This document shows positions 50,593 through 63,789 of a stretch of 64,000 nt of DNA, in pieces. Made by a program: the position numbers and the translations under genes. Numbering within the stretch: the first letter of the stretch is position 1; each line of letters starts with the position of its first letter. Source of the stretch: Osmia lignaria lignaria (Eukaryota; Arthropoda; Insecta; Hymenoptera; Megachilidae); contig NW_027478159.1 of assembly GCF_051020975.1 (NCBI RefSeq), positions 18,430,501 to 18,494,500 of the forward strand, read 5' to 3'. A model generated the notes under the pieces. That model was not told the DNA's origin, made no database searches, and saw only the letters and a program-made list of their open reading frames with translations.

Positions 50593-53500
50593 TTGCATAT
50601 TTATCTCAAGGGAAGGGGCCTGACGGACATATTTCGAGATATTTCTTCTTCTTGTTGTTCTTCTTCTGCACAGCTAAGCTGGAAGTGGCATTTGCGGCTC
50701 GCACTAGTGCAGAGTTATCTCAAAGAACGGGGCCACGGTGTTTCTGTATCCCTATTGTGTTGGTGCGGCTTCGGAACTTTTAAATATCTTGATATATCTC
50801 GAGAACTACGCTTCTGATCAAAAAATATCATAGAACATAAATTGTAGGAAACATAATTCTCTACAAAAAACGTCTCTTAACATTTTGCCATAGCTCGCTT
50901 CGTTTCCGAGATATTTGCAGATTCAGCTCAAAGGAACTGGCCTGACGGACATATTTCGAGATATTTCTTCTTCTTGTTGTCCTTCTTCTGCACAGCTAAG
51001 CTGAAAGTGGCATTTGCAGCTCGCAATAGTGCAGAGTTATCTCAAAGAAAGGGGCCACGGTGTTTCTGTATCTCTATTATGTTGGTGCGGCTTCGGAACT
51101 TTTAAATATCTTGATATATCTCGAGAACTACGCATCTGATCAAAAAATATCATAGAACATAAATTGTAGGAAACATAATTCTCTACAAAAAAGGTCTCTT
51201 AACATTTTGCCATAGCTCGCTTCGTTTCCGAGATTTTTGCAGATATATCTCAAGGGAAGGGGCCTGACGGACATATTTCGAGATATTTCTTCTTCCTGTT
51301 GTTCTTCTTCTGCGCAGCTAAGCTGGAAGTGGCATTTGCAGCTCGCAATAGTGCAGAGATATCTCAAAGAAAGGGGCCACGGTGTTTCTGTATCTCTATT
51401 ATGTTGGTGCGGCTTCGGAACTTTTAAATATCTTGATATATCTCGAGAACTACTCATCTGATCAGAAAATATCATAGAAGATAAAAAGTAGGAAACTTAA
51501 TTCTCTACAAAAAAGGTCTCTTAACATTTTGCCATAGCTCGCTTCGTTTCCGAGATATTTGCAGATTTATCTCAAGGTAAGGGGCCTGACGGACATATTT
51601 CGAGATATTTCTTCTTCTTGTTGTTCTTCTTCTGCACAGCTAAGCTGGAAGTGGCATTTGCAGCTCGCAATAGTGCAGAGTTATCTCAAACAGAGGGGCA
51701 CGGTGTTTCTGTATCTCTATTATGTTGGTGCGGCTTCGGAACTTTTAAATATCGTGATATATCTCGAGAACGACGCATCTGATCAGAAAATATCATAGAA
51801 GATAAAAAGTAGGAAACTTAATTCTCTACAAAAAAGGTCTCTTAACATTTTGCCATAGCTCGCTTCGTTTCCGAGATATTTGCAGATTTATCTCAAGGTA
51901 AGGGGCCTGACGGACATATTTCGAGATATTTCTTCTTCTTGTTGTTCTTCTTCTGCACAGCTAAGCTGGAAGTGGCATTTGCAGCTCGCAATAGTGCAGA
52001 GTTATCTCAAAGAGAGGGGCACGGTGTTTCTGTATCTCTATTATGTTGGTGCGGCTTCGGAACTTTTAAATATCGTGATATATCTCGAGAACTACGCATC
52101 TGATCAGAGAATATCATAGAAGATAAAAAGTAGGAAACTTAATTCTCTACAAAAAAGGTCTCTTAACATTTTGCCATAGCTCGCTTCGTTTCCGAGATAT
52201 TTGCAGATTTATCTCAAGGTAAGGGGCCTGACGGACATATTTCGAGATATTTCTTCTTCTTGTTGTTCTTCTTCTGCACAGCTAAGCTGGAAGTGGCATT
52301 TGCAGCTCGCAATAGTGCATAGCTATCTGAAAGAAAGGGGCCACGGTGTTTCTGTATCTCTATTATGTTGGTGCGGCTTCGGAACTTTTAAATATCTTGA
52401 TATATCTCGAGAACTACGCATCTGATCAAAAAATATCATAGAACATAAAAAGTAGGAAACTTAATTCGCTACAAAAAAGGTCTCTTAACATTTTGCCATA
52501 GCTCGCTTCGTTTCCGAGATATTTGCAGATTTATCTCAAGGGAAGGGGCCTAACGGACATATTTCGTGATATTTCTTCTTCTTGTTGTTCTTCTTCTGCA
52601 CAGCTAAGCTGGAAGTGGCATTTCCAGCTCGCAATAGTGCAGAGTTATCTCGAAGAGAGGGGCCACGGTGTTTCTGTATCTCTATTATGTTGGTGCGGCT
52701 TCGGAACTTTTAAATATCTTGATATATCTCGAGAACTACGCGTCTGATCAAAAAATATCATAGAACATAAATTGTAGGAAACATAATTGTCTACAAAAAA
52801 GGCCTCTCAACATTTTGCCATAGCTCGCTTCGTTTCCGAGATATTTGCAGATTTATCTCATGGTAAGGGGCCTGACGGACATATTTCGAGATATTTCTTC
52901 TTCTTGTTGTTCTTCTTCTGCACAGCTAAGCTGAAAGTGGCATTTGCAGCTCGCAATAGTGCAGAGTTATCTCAAAGAAAGGGGCCACGGTGTTTCTGTA
53001 TCTCTATTATGTTGGTGCGGCTTCGGAACTTTTAAATATCGTGATATATCTCGAGAACTACGCATCTGATCAGAAAATATCATAGAAGATAAAAAGTAGG
53101 AAACTTAATTCTCTACAAAAAAGGTCTCTCAACATTTTGCCATAGCTCGCTTCGTTTCCGAGATGTTTGCAGATTTATCTCAAGGTAAGGGGCCTGACGG
53201 ACATATTTCGAGATATTTCTTCTTCTTGTTGTTCTTCTTCTGCACAGCTAAGCTGGAAGTGGCATTTGCAGCTCGCAATAGTGCAGAGTTATCTCAAAGA
53301 GAGGGGCACGGTGTTTCTGTATCCCTATTATGTTGGTGCGGCTTCGGAACTTTTAAATATCTTGATATATCTCGAGAACTACGCATCTGATCAAAAAATA
53401 TCATAGAACATAAAACGTAGGAAACTTAATTCTCTACAAAAAAGGTCTCTTAACATTTTGCCATAGCTCGCTTCGTTTCCGAGATATTTGCAGATTTATC

Positions 53501-54451
53501 TCAAGGGAAGGGGCCTGACGGACATATTTCGAGATATTTCTTCTTCTTGTTGTTCCTCTTCTGCACAGCTAAGCTGGAAGTGGCATTTGCAGCTCGCAAT
53601 TGTGCAGAGTTATCTCAAAGAGAGGGGCCACGATGTTTCTGTATCTCTATTATGTTGGTGCGGCTACGGAACTTTTAAATATCTTGATATATCTCGAGAA
53701 CTACGCATCTGATCAGAAAATATCATAGAAGATAAAAAGTAGGAAACTTAATTCTCTACAAAAAAGGTCTCTTAACATTTTGCCATAGCTCTCTTCGTTT
53801 CCGAGATATTTGCAGATTTATCTCAAGGGAAGGGGCCTGACGGACATATTTCGAGATATTTCTTCTTCTTGTTGTTCTTCTTCTGCACAGCTAAGCTGGA
53901 AGTGGCATTTGCAGCTGGCAATAGTGCAGAGTTATCTCAAAGAGAGGGGCACGGTGTTTCTGTATCCCTATTATGTTGGTGCGGCTTCGGAACTTTTAAA
54001 TATCGTGATATATCTCGAGAACTACGCATCTGATCAGAAAATATCATAGAAGATAAAAAGTAGGAAACTTAATTCTCTACAAAAAAGGTCTCTTAACATT
54101 TTGCCATAGCTCGCTTCGTTTCCGAGATATTTGCAGATTTATCTCAAGGTAAGGGGCCTGACGGACATATTTCGAGATATTTCTTCTTCTTGTTGTTCTT
54201 CTTCTGCACAGCTAAGCTGGAAGTGGCATTTGCAGCTCGCAATAGTGCAGAGTTATCTCAAAGAGAGGGGCACGGTGTTTCTGTATCCCTATTATGTTGG
54301 TGCGGCTTCGGAACTTTTAAATATCTTGATATATCTCGAGAACTACGCATCTGATCAAAAAATATCATAGAACATAAAACGTAGGAAACTTAATTCTCTA
54401 CAAAAAAGGTCGCTTAACATTTTGCCATAGCTCGCTTCGTCTCCGAGATAT
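47054..54451 (+). repeat. Cluster of 321-bp monomers with AGGGGCACGG deletion
   Basis: Units at 47054, 48019, 49306, 51559, 51880, 53167, 53810 and 54131 lack one C in the second GGGGCC block (GGGGCACGG in place of GGGGCCACGG). All eight fall in this 7.4-kb stretch and none was seen elsewhere, so one deletion event has been spread locally by duplication. Most share CAAGGTAAGG at the front. Confidence 0.9.
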
Positions 54452-54773
54452 TTGCAGATATATCTCAAGGGAAGGGGCCTGACGGACATATTTCGAGATA
54501 TTTCTTCTTCTTGTTGTTCTTCTTCTGCACAGCTAAGCTGGAAGTGGCATTTACAGCTCGCAATAGTGCAGAGTTATCTCAAAGAAAGGGGCCACGGTGT
54601 TTCTGTATCTCTATTATGTTGGTGCGGCTTCGGAACTTTTAAATATCTTGATATATCTCGAGAACTACGCATCTGATCAAAAAATATCATAGAACATAAA
54701 AAGTAGGAAACCTAATTCTCTACAAAAAAGGTCTCTTAACATTTTGCCATAGCTCGCTTCGTTTCCGAGATAT
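50593..54773 (+). repeat. Right copy of a large intra-array duplication
   Basis: The left-copy series reappears at 50593, 50915, 51237, 51559, 52523, 52845 and 53167. Two extra monomers (51880 and 52201) sit between the fourth and fifth members. The one at 52201 shares GTGCATAG and ATCTGAAAG with 44478, suggesting it was brought in from the neighbouring tetramer zone. After 53167 the order diverges: the 48662-like unit (CAATTGTGC with CACGATG) follows at once at 53488, and the 48340-like unit appears only at 54774. Confidence 0.85.
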
Positions 54774-55095
54774 TTGCAGATTTATCTCAAGGGAAGGGGC
54801 CTAACGGACATATTTCGAGATATTTCTTCTTCTTGTTGTTCTTCTTCTGCACAGCTAAACTGGAAGTGGCATTTCCAGGTCGCAATAGTGCAGAGTTATC
54901 TCAAAGAAAGGAGCCACGCTGTTTCTGTATCTCTATTATGTTGGTGCGGCTTCGGAACTTTTAAATATCTTGATATATCTCGAGAACTACGCGTCCGATC
55001 AAAAAATATCATAGAACATAAAAAGTAGGAAACATAATTCTCTACAAAAAAGGTCTCTTAACATTTTGCCATAGCTCGCTTCGTTTCCGAGATAT

Positions 55096-58000
55096 TTGCA
55101 GATTTATCTCAAGGGAAGGGGCCTGACGGACATATTTCGAGATATTTCTTCTTCTTGTTGTTCTTCTTCTGCACAGCTAAGCTGGAAGTGGCATTTGCAG
55201 CTCGCAATTGTGCAGAGTTATCTCAAAGAGTGGGGCCACGGTGTTTCTGTATCTCTATTATGTTGGTGCGGCTTCGGAACTTTCAAATATCTTGATATAT
55301 CTCGAGAACTACGAATCTGGTCAGAAAATATCATAGAAGATAAAAAGTAGGAAACTTAATTCTCTACAAAAAAGGTCTCTTAACATTTTGCCATAGCTCG
55401 CTTCGTTTCCGAGATATTTGCAGATTTATCTCAAGGTAAGGGGCCTGACGGACATATTTCGAGATATTTCTTCTTCTTGTTGTTCTTCTTCTGCACAGCT
55501 AAACTGGAAGTGGCATGTCCAGGTCGCAATAGTGCAGAGTTATCTCAAAGAAAGGAGCCACGGTGTTTCTGTATCTCTATTATGTTGGTGCGGCTTCGGA
55601 ACTTTTAAATATCTTGATATATCTCGAGAACTACGCATCTGATCAAAAAATATCATAGAACATAAAACGTAGGAAACTTAATTCTCTACAAAAAAGGTCT
55701 CTTAACATTTTGCCATAGCTCGCTTCGTTTCCGAGATATTTGCAGATGTATCTCAAGGGAAGGGGCCTAACGGACATATTTCGAGATATTTCTTCTTCTT
55801 GTTGTTCTTCTTCTGCACAGCTAAACTGGAAGTGGCATTTCCAGGTCGCAATAGTGCAGAGTTATCTCAAAGAAAGGAGCCACGGTGTTTCTGTATCTCT
55901 ATTATGTTGGTGCGGCTTCGGAACTTTTAAATATCTTGATATATCTCGAGAACTACGCATCTGATCAAAAAATATCATAGAACATAAAAAGTAGGCAACT
56001 TAATTCTCTACAAAAAAGGTCTCTTAACATTTTGCCATAGCTCGCTTCGTTTCCGAGATATTTGCAGATTTATCTCAAGGGAAGGGGCCTGACGGACATA
56101 TTTCGAGATATTTCTTCTTCTTGTTGTTCTTCTTCTGCACAGCTAAGCTGGAAGTGGCATTTGCAGCTCGCAATAGTGCAGAGTTATCTCAAAGAAAGGG
56201 GCCACGGTGTTTCTGTATCTCTATTATGTTGGTGCGGCTTCGGAACTTTTAAATATCTTGATATATCTCGAGAACTACGCGTCTGATCAAAAAATATCAT
56301 AGAACATAAATTGTAGGAAACATAATTGTCTACAAAAAAGGTCTCTTAACATTTTCCCATAGCTGGCATCGTTTCCGAGATATTTGCAGATATATCTCAA
56401 GGGAAGGGGCCTGACGGACATATTCCGAGATATTTCTTCTTCTTGTTGTTCCTCTTCTGCACAGCTAAGCTGGAAGTGGCATTTGCAGCTCGCAATAGTG
56501 CAGAGTTATCTCAAAGAAAGAGGCCACGGTGTTTCTGCACCTCTATTATGTTGGTGCAGCTTCGGAACTTTTAAATATCTTGATATATCTCGAGAACTAC
56601 GCATCTGATCAAAAAATATCATAGAACATAAAAAGTAGGAAACTTAATTCTCTACAAAAAAGGTCTCTTAACGTTTTGCAATAGCTCGCTTTGTTTCCGA
56701 GATACTTGCCGATTTATCTCAAGGGAAGGGGCCTGACGGACATATTTCGAGATATTTCTTCTTCTTGTTGTTCTTCTTCTGCACAGCTAAGCTGGAAGTG
56801 GCATTTGCAGCTCGCAATTGTGCAGAGTTATCTCAAAGAGTGGGGCCACGGTGTTTCTGTATCTCTATTATGTTTGTGCGGCTTCGGAACTTTCAAATAT
56901 CTTGATATATCTCGAGAACTACGAATCTGGTCAGAAAATATCATAGAAGATAAAAAGTAGGGAACTTAATTCTCTACAAAAAAGGTCTCCTAACATTTTG
57001 CCATAGCTCGCTTCGTTTCCGAGATATTTGCAGATTTATCTCAAGGTAAGGGGCCTGACGGACATATTTCGAGATATTTCTTCTTCTTGTTGTTCTTCTT
57101 CTGCACAGCTAAACTGGAAGTGGCATTTCCAGGTCGCAATAGTGCAGAGTTATCTCAAAGAAAGGAGCCACGGTGTTTCTGTATCTCTATTATGTTGGTG
57201 CGGCTTCGGAACTTTTAAATATCTTGATATATCTCGAGAACTACGCATCTGATCAAAAAATATCATAGAACATAAAACGTAGGAAACTTAATTCTCTACA
57301 AAAAAGGTCTCTTAACATTTTGCCATAGCTCGCTTCGTTTCCGAGATATTTGCAGATGTATCTCAAGGGAAGGGGCCTAACGGACATATTTCGAGATATT
57401 TCTTCTTCTTGTTGTTCTTCTTCTGCACAGCTAAACTGGAAGTGGCATTTCCAGGTCGCAATAGTGCAGAGTTATCTCAAAGAAAGGAGCCACGGTGTTT
57501 CTGTATCTCTATTATGTTGGTGCGGCTTCGGAACTTTTAAATATCTTGATATATCTCGAGAACTACGCATCTGATCAAAAAATATCATAGAACATAAAAA
57601 GTAGGCAACTTAATTCTCTACAAAAAAGGTCTCTTAACATTTTGCCATAGCTCGCTTCGTTTCCGAGATATTTGCAGATTTATCTCAAGGGAAGGGGCCT
57701 GACGGACATATTTCGAGATATTTCTTCTTCTTGTTGTTCTTCTTCTGCACAGCTAAGCTGGAAGTGGCATTTGCAGCTCGCAATAGTGCAGAGTTATCTC
57801 AAAGAAAGGGGCCACGGTGTTTCTGTATCTCTATTATGTTGGTGCGGCTTCGGAACTTTTAAATATCTTGATATATCTCGAGAACTACGCGTCTGATCAA
57901 AAAATATCATAGAACATAAATTGTAGGAAACATAATTGTCTACAAAAAAGGTCTCTTAACATTTTGCCATAGCTCGCTTCGTTTCCGAGATACTTGCCGA

Positions 58001-58315
58001 TTTATCTCAAGGGAAGGGGCCTGACGGACATATTTCGAGATATTTCTTCTTCTTGTTGTTCTTCTTCTGCACAGCTAAGCTGGAAGTGGCATTTGCAGCT
58101 CGCAATTGTGCAGAGTTATCTCAAAGAGAGGGGCCACGGTGTTTCTGTATCTCTATTATGTTGGTGCGGCTTCGGAACTTTTAAATATCTTGATATATCT
58201 CGAGAACTACGCGTCTGATCAAAAAATATCATAGAAGATAAAAAGTAGGAAACTTAATTCTCTACAAAAAAGGTCTCTTAACATTTTGCCATAGCTCGCT
58301 TCGTTTCCGAGATAT
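55096..58315 (+). repeat. Pentameric higher-order repeat (1610-bp period)
   Basis: Units at 55096, 55418, 55740 and 56062 recur in order at 56706, 57028, 57350 and 57672. Markers are CAAAGAGTGGGG with ACGAATCTGGTCAG; CAAGGTAAGG with CCAGGTCGC; TGCAGATGTATC; and ACTACGCGTC with AAATTGTAGG and AATTGTC. The fifth slot differs (56384 against 57994). The unit at 56706 has a GATACTTGCCGATT start, also found at 57994 and 58960, so its front was exchanged. Confidence 0.87.
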
Positions 58316-61300
58316 TTGCAGATTTATCTCAAGGGAAGGGGCCTAACCGACATATTTCGTGATATTTCTTCTTCTTGTTGTTCTTCTTCTGCACAGCTAA
58401 GCTGGAAGTGGCATTTGCAGCTCGCAATAGTGCAGAGTTATCTCAAAGAAAGGGGCCACGGTGTTTCTGTATCTCTATTATGTTGGTGCGGCTTCTTAAC
58501 TTTTAAATATCCTGATATATCTCGAGAACTACGCATCTGATCAAAAAATATCATAGAACATAAAAAGTAGGCAACTTAATTCTCTACAAAAAAGGTCTCC
58601 TATCATTTTGCCATGGCTCTCTTCGTTTCCGAGATATTTGCAGATTTATCTCAAGGGAAGGGGCCTGACGGACATATTTCGAGATATTTCTTCTTCTTGT
58701 TGTTCTTCTTCTGCACAGCTTAACTGGACGTGGCATTTCCAGCTCGCAATAGTGCAGAGTTATCTCAAAGAGAGGGGCCACGGTGTTTCTGTATCTCTGT
58801 TATGTTGGTGCGGCTTCGGAACTTTTAAATATCTTGATATATCTCGAGAACTACGCATCTGATCAAAAAATATCATAGAACATAAATTGTAGGAAACATA
58901 ATTGTCTACAAAAAAGGTCTCTTAACATTTTGCCATAGCTCGCTTCGTTTCCGAGATACTTGCCGATTTATCTCAAGGGAAGGGGCCTGACGGACATATT
59001 TCGAGATATTTCTTCTTCTTGTTCTTCTTCTTCTGCACAGCTAAGCTGGAAGTGGCATTTGCAGCTCGCAATTGTGCAGAGTTATCTCAAAGAGAGGGGC
59101 CACGGTGTTTCTGTATCTCTATTATGTTGGTGCGGCTTCGGAACTTTTAAATATCTTGATATATCTCGAGAACTACGAATCTGATCAGAAAATATCATAG
59201 AAGATAAAAAGTAGGAAACTTAATTCTCTACAAAAAAGGTCTCTTAACATTTTGCCATAGCTCGCTTCGTTTCCGAGATATTTGCAGATTTATCTCAAGG
59301 GAAGGGGCCTGACGGACCTATTTCGAGATATTTCTTCTTCTTGTTGTTCTTCTTCTGCACAGCTAAGCTGGAAGTGGCATTTGCAGCTCGCAGTAGTGCA
59401 GAGTTATCTCAAAGAAAGGGGCCACGGTGTTTCTGTATCTCTATTATGTTGGTGCGGCTTCGGAACTTTTAAATATCTTGATATATCTCGAGAACTACGC
59501 ATCTGATCAAAAAATATCACAGAACATAAAAAGTAGGAAACTTAATTCTCTACAAAAAAGGTCTCTTAACATTTTGCCATAGCTCGCTTCGTTTCCGAGA
59601 TATTTGCAGATTTATCTCAAGGGAAGGGGCCTGACGGACATATTTCGAGATATTTCTTCTTCTTGTTGTTCTTCTTCTGCACAGCTAAGCTGGAAGTGGC
59701 ATTTGCAGCGCGCAATAGTGCAGAGTTATCTCAAAGAAAGGGGCCACGGTGTTTCTGTATCTCTATTATGTTAGTGCGGCTTCGGAACTTTTAAATATCT
59801 TGATATATCTCGAGAACTACGCATCTGGTCAAAAAATATCATAGAACATAAAAAGTAGGAATCCTAATTTTCTACAAAAAAGGTCTCTTAACATTTTGCC
59901 GTAGCTCGCTTCGTTTCCGAGATATTTGCAGATTTATCTCAAGGGAAGGGGCCTGACGGACATATTTCCAGATATTTCTTCTTCTTGTTGTTCTTCTTCT
60001 GCACAGCTAAGCTGGAAGTGGCATTTGCAGCTCGCAATAGTGCAGAGTTATCTCAAAGAAAGGGGCCACGGTGTTTCTGTATCTCTATTATGTTGGTGCG
60101 GCTTCGGAACTTTTAAATATCTCGATATATCTCGAAAACTACGCTTCTGATCAAAAAATATCAGAGAACGTAAATTGTAGGAAACATAATTCTCTACAAA
60201 AAAGGTCTCTTAAGATTTTGCCATAGCTCGCTTCGTTTCCGAGATATTTGCAGATTTATCTCAAGGGAAGGGGCCTGACGGACATATTTCGAGATATTTC
60301 TTCTTCTTGTTGTTCTTCTTCTGCACAGCTAAGCTGGAAGTGGCATTTGCAGCTCGCAATAGTGCAGAGTTATCTCAAAGAAAGGGGCCACGGTGTTTCT
60401 GTATCTCTATTATGTTGGTGCGGCTTCGGAACTTTTAAATATCTTGATATATCTCGAGAACTACGCATCTGATCAAAAAATATCGTAGAACATAAAAAGT
60501 AGGAAACTTAATTCTCTACAAATAAGGTCTCTTAACATTTTGCCATAGCTCGCTTGGTTTCCGAGATATTTGCAGATTTATCTCAAGGGAAGGGGCCTGA
60601 GGGACATATTTCGAGATATTTCTTCTTCTTGTTGTTCTTCTTCTGCACAGCTAAGCTGGAAGTGGCATTTGCGGCTCGCACTAGTGCAGAGTTATCTCAA
60701 AGAAAAGGGCCACGGTGTTTCTGTATCTCTATTATGTTGGTGCGGCTTCGGAACTTTTAAATATCTTGATATATCTCGAGAACTACGCATCTGATCAAAA
60801 AATATCATAGGACATAAAAAGTAGGAAACCTAATTCTCTACAAAAAAGGTCTCTTAACATTTTGCCATAGCTCGCTTGGTTTCCGAGATATTTGCAGATT
60901 TATCTCAAGGGAAGGGGCCTGAGGGACATATTTCGAGACATTTCTTCTTCTTGTTGTTCTTCTTCTGCACAGCTAAGCTGGAAGTGGCATTTGCAGCTCG
61001 CAATAGTGCAGAGTTACCTCAAAGAAAGGGGCCACGGTGTTTCTGTATCTCTATTATGTTGGTGCGGCTTCGGAACTTTTAAATATCTTGATATATCTCG
61101 AGAACTACGCATCTGATCAAAAAATATCGTAGAACATAAAAAGTAGGAAACTTAATTCTCTACAAATAAGGTCTCTTAACATTTTGCCATAGCTCGCTTG
61201 GTTTCCGAGATATTTGCAGATTTATCTCAAGGGAAGGGGCCTGACGGACATATTTCCAGATATTTCTTCTTCTTGTTGTTCTTCATCTGCACAGCTAAGC

Positions 61301-63789
61301 TGGAAGTGGCATTTGCAGCTCGCAATAGTGCAGAGTTATCTCAAAGAAAGGGGCCACGGTGTTTCTGTATCTCTATTATGTTGGTGCGGCTTCGGAACTT
61401 TTAAATATCTTGATATATCTCTAGAACTACGCATCTGATCAAAAAATATCATAGAACATAAAAAGTAGGAAACCTAATTTTCTACAAAAAAGGTCGCTTA
61501 ACATTTTGCCGTAGCTCGCTTCGTTTCCGAGATATTTGCAGATTTATCTCAAGGGAAGGGGCCTGACGGACATATTTCGAGATATTTCTTCTTCTTGTTG
61601 TTCTTCTTCTGCACAGCTAAGCTGGAAGTCGCATTTGCAGCGCGCAATAGTGCAGAGTTATCTCAAAGAAAGGGGCCACGGTGTTTCTGTATCTCTATTA
61701 TGTTGGTGCGGCTTCGGAACTTTTAAATATCTTGATATATCTCGAGAACTACGCATCTGATCAAAAAATATCATAGAACATAAAAAGTAGGAAACTTAAT
61801 TCTCTACAAAAAAGGTCTCTTAACATTTTCCCATAGCTGGCATTGTTTCCGAGATATTTGCAGATTTAGCTCAAGGGAAGGGGCCTGACGGACATATTCC
61901 TAGATATTTCTTCTTCTTGTTGTTCCTCTTCTGCACAGCTAAGCTGGAAGTGGCATTTGCAGCTCGCAATAGTGCAGAGTTATCTCAAAGAAAGGGGCCA
62001 CGGTGTTTCTGTATCTCTATTATGTTGGTGCGGCTTCGGAACTTTTAAATATCTCGATATATCGCGAAAACTACGCTTCTGATCAAAAAATATCAGAGAA
62101 CGTAAATTGTAGGAAACATAATTCTCTACAAAAAAGGTCTCTTAACATTTTGCCATAGCTCGCTTCGTTTCCGAGATATTTGCAGATTTATCTCAAGGGA
62201 AGGGGCCTGACCGACATATTTCGAGATATTTCTTCTTCTTGTTGTTCTTCTTCTGCACAGCTAAGCTGGAAGTGGCATTTGCAGCTCGCAATAGTGCAGA
62301 GTTATCTCAAAGAAAGGGGCCACGGTGTTTCTGTATCTCTATTATGTTGGTGCGGCGTCGGAACTTTTAAATATCTCGATATATCTCGAAAACTACGCTT
62401 CTGATCAAAAAATATCAGAGAACGTAAATTGTAGGAAACATAATTCTCTACAAAAAAGGTCTCTTAACATTTTGCCATAGCTCGCTTCGTTTCCGAGATA
62501 TTTGCAGATTTATCTCAAGGGAAGGGGCCTGACGGACATATTTCGAGATATTTCTTCTTCTTGTTGTTCTTCTTCTGCACAGCTAAGCTGGAAGTGGCAT
62601 TTGCAGCTCGCAATAGTGCAGAGTTATCTCAAAGAAAGGGGCCACGGTGTTTCTGTATCTCTATTATGTTGGTGCGGCTTCGGAACTTTTAAATATCTTG
62701 ATATATCTCGAGAACTGCGCATCTGATCAAAAAATATCATAGAACATAAAAAGTAGGAAACTTAATTCTCTACAAAAAAGGTCTCTTAACATTTTGCCAT
62801 AGCTCGCTTTGTTTCCGAGATATTTGCAGATTTATCTCAAGGGAAGGGGCCTGACGGACATATTTCGAGATATTTCTTCTTCTTGTTGTTCTTCTTCTGC
62901 ACAGCTAAGCTGGAAGTGGCATTTGCGGCTCGCACTAGTGCAGAGTTATCTCAAAGAAAAGGGCCACGGTGTTTCTGTATCTCTATTATGTTGGTGCGGC
63001 TTCGGAACTTTTAAATATCTTGATATATCTCGAGAACTACGCATCTGATCAAAAAATATCATAGAACATAAAAAGTAGGAAACCTAATTCTCTACAAAAA
63101 AGGTCTCTTAACATTTTGCCATAGCTCGCTTCGTTTCCGAGATATTTGCAGATTTATCTCAAGGGAAGGGGCCTGACGGACATATTTCGAGATATTTCTT
63201 CTTCTTGTTGTTCTTCTTCTGCACAGCTAAGCTGGAAGTGGCATTTGCGGCTCGCACTAGTGCAGAGTTATCTCAAAGAAAGGGGCCACGGTGTTTCTGT
63301 ATCTCTATTATGTTGGTGCGGCTTCGGAACCTTTAAATATCTCGATATATCTCGAAAACTACGCTTCTGATCAAAAAATATCATAGATGATAAATTGTAG
63401 GAAACATAATTCTCTACAAAAAAGGTCTCTTAACATTTTGCCATAGCTCGCTTCGTTTCCGAGATATTTGCAGATATATCTCAAGGGCAGGGGCCTGACG
63501 GACATATTTCGAGATATTTCTTCTTCTTGTTGTTCTTCTTCTGCACAGCTAAGCTGGAAGTGGCATTTGCAGCTTGCAATAGTGCAGAGTTATCTCAAAG
63601 AAAGGGGCCACGGTGTTTCTGTATCTCTATTATGTTGGTGCGGCTTCGGAACTTTTAAATATCTTGATATATCTCGAGAACTGCGCATCTGATCAAAAAA
63701 TATCATAGAACATAAAAAGTAGGAAACTTAATTCTCTACAAAAAAGATCTCTTAACATTTTGCCATAGCTCGCTTCGTTTCCGAGATAT
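58316..63789 (+). repeat. Mixed-variant zone of plus-strand monomers
   Basis: Seventeen full monomers occur here. Some changes are shared at short range: CCTAATTTTCTAC with GCCGTAGC after 59604 and after 61214; TACAAATAAGG before 60570 and 61214; CCTGAGGGAC in 60570 and 60892; and TATCAGAGAACG after 59926, 61858 and 62180. The boundary before 61858 carries the rare CCCATAGCTGGCA variant. No non-satellite DNA is present. Confidence 0.85.

Noticed and set aside
1985..63692. Recurrent open frame of about 74 codons in most monomers (serine/cysteine-rich product)
   Set aside because: It starts at TTG, not ATG, and lacks any recognisable family. Many units break it: TAG in 5844 and 6809, TGA in 7452, TGA from CTGAAAG in 45122, 45766, 46410, 47697, 50915 and 52845, and one-base deletions in 2951, 3593, 47054 and others. 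The 322-bp period is not divisible by 3, so frames do not continue between units. It persists because the DNA repeats.
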